Shown here: one piece after another, positions 12,842 through 13,313 of the stretch
Position numbering within the stretch: the stretch's first letter is position 1
Layout of the letters: each line of letters begins with the position of its first letter
Assembly (NCBI GenBank): GCA_017880745.1
Contig: JADGRR010000031.1
Coordinates: 1-13,313 of the forward strand
Reading direction: 5' to 3'
Source of the DNA: Burkholderiales bacterium
Lineage (GTDB): Bacteria; Pseudomonadota; Gammaproteobacteria; Burkholderiales; SG8-39
DNA: 13,313 nt
Translations under genes and position numbers: made by a program
Notes under the pieces: model-generated
The model's database searches: none
Seen by the model: the letters and a program-made list of their open reading frames with translations, nothing else
What the model was told of the DNA's origin: nothing

Positions 12842-13177
12842 TCAGCGCGCGGGAGGCGAAGCCGGAACGATTACCACCGTGTCGCCACCGGTTTTGCCGC
12901 GCTGACCTTGAGCGCCGGTATCCCCCGTGGATCCGGTTGCGCCGGTATTCCCCGTGGATCCGGTCGCTCCGGTATCCCCAGCGGATCCGGTCGATCCGGT
13001 TGATCCGGTCGATCCGGTTGATCCGGTCGATCCGGTCGATCCTGTGGCGCCTGTCGCGCCGGCGGGGCCGGGGACTGGAACTGTAACCACCGCGGGTTGA
13101 GTCACGACGGTCGGTCTGTCGCACGCGCTCAACGTCAGCGCCATCAGTACCGCTGAAAACATTATCGAATACTTCAT
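12842..13177 (-). CDS. Collagen-like Gly-X-Thr repeat lipoprotein
   Basis: A 111-residue lipoprotein: signal sequence ending in lipobox L16-S-A-C19 (Asp at +2, which in enterobacteria favours inner-membrane retention), a Val/Pro/Thr linker, then 20 uninterrupted Gly-X-Y triplets (residues 37-96), mostly GST, GAT and GDT with Thr at Y, and a short hydrophobic tail (DTVVIVPASPPAR). Bacterial collagen-like proteins form triple helices; Thr at Y often replaces hydroxyproline. I chose the ATG at 13177 because AAAGGA lies 8-9 nt upstream; the ATG at 13192 would fall on the ribosome site itself. CRP-like site 4 lies about 100 nt upstream. Function is unknown; a rod-like spacer or surface structure is an inference. 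Confidence 0.85.
   Translation of the reverse strand: MKYSIMFSAVLMALTLSACDRPTVVTQPAVVTVPVPGPAGATGATGSTGSTGSTGSTGSTGSTGSAGDTGATGSTGNTGATGSTGDTGAQGQRGKTGGDTVVIVPASPPAR
12917..13046. repeat. Nested tandem DNA repeats in the collagen-like gene
   Basis: Three 27-bp units (12917-12943, 12944-12970, 12971-12997) share the pattern GGTATYCCC...GGATCCGGT..CNCC. They run into seven 9-bp units of the form GATCCGGTY (12984-13046, the last one diverged). Unit lengths are multiples of three, so gain or loss of units would change the number of Gly-X-Y triplets without breaking the frame. Confidence 0.85.
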
Positions 13178-13250
13178 GAAATTTCCTTTCAATTGTTTGA
13201 CGAAAACCGCTCATCTGGACAGATTTGCGGCCACCCGGAGTTGCAGTGCA

Positions 13251-13293
13251 AAATTACGCCATATCCGCGAGGGGTTCCGTTCGCTGGCGCACA
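13251..13293 (-). promoter_or_regulatory. CRP-like operator 4 plus -10-like hexamer
   Basis: Plus-strand CGTTCG (13278-13283), spacer CTGG, CGCACA (13288-13293). On the minus strand this reads TGTGCG, CCAG, CGAACG followed by GA. TAATTT (13256-13251) keeps TA....T of the -10 consensus and is centred 32 bp from the dyad centre. The implied start near 13244 gives a leader of about 67 nt for the collagen-like gene, almost as at site 3. One arm is degenerate, so confidence is lower. Confidence 0.4.
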
Positions 13294-13313
13294 TAAACCG
13301 CGTCCTCCCAGCC

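Noticed and set aside
11418..12905. A 495-codon open frame on the plus strand
   Set aside because: It is antisense to the PLD-family gene, whose HKD motifs are intact, and runs on into the collagen-like gene; no domain is recognisable in it.
12917..13046. Repeat block as a CRISPR array
   Set aside because: Units are 9 and 27 bp without unique spacers and encode Gly-X-Y triplets in the collagen-like gene.

Overview
The window reads as chromosomal DNA of a GC-rich Gram-negative bacterium, most likely a betaproteobacterium (Burkholderiales, possibly Oxalobacteraceae-like). This rests on codon use, on the type of the two Crp/Fnr regulators, and on the set of small envelope and stress proteins. 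No rRNA, tRNA, CRISPR array, insertion sequence, integrase or phage gene was seen. Genus is not determinable by eye.

Layout. Positions 1-783 hold two small minus-strand membrane proteins (263-445; DUF5670/lmo0937-like at 592-741). Next come two convergent Crp/Fnr-family regulators (1134-1904 plus, 2130-2849 minus). A minus-strand block from 7022 down to 3168 encodes a membrane-anchored 144-residue protein translationally coupled to an AI-2E-family (PerM) permease, a 44-residue ORF, a glycine-zipper lipoprotein and two tandem MlaC paralogues. Divergent from it, 7334-10959 is a tight four-gene operon: STAS-MlaE permease fusion, MlaF-type ATPase, long MlaD-type MCE protein, and PqiC-like auxiliary lipoprotein. 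A small two-helix membrane protein (11106-11324) follows. On the minus strand are a phospholipase-D/cardiolipin-synthase-like lipoprotein (11358-12746) and a collagen-like Gly-X-Thr repeat lipoprotein (12842-13177).

How it fits together. Almost every gene concerns the cell envelope: phospholipid transport between membranes (MlaE/F/D, auxiliary lipoprotein, two MlaC), phospholipid chemistry (PLD family), and small surface or membrane proteins typical of stress regulons. The MlaC genes are not in the permease operon but in the divergent block.

Main discovery candidate. Five intergenic sites carry a 16-bp dyad, TGTRCG-N4-CGCACA in consensus, with the same geometry as a CRP site (5-bp arms around N6). 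In all five, read towards the minus-strand genes, the distal arm is followed by GA. A -10-like hexamer is centred exactly 32 bp from the dyad centre, the spacing of class II CRP-dependent promoters. I infer a local regulon of one or both Crp/Fnr proteins covering the small membrane, AI-2E, 44-residue and collagen-like genes, with possible effects on the divergent crp-like and mlaE genes. All alignments were made by eye and need computation.
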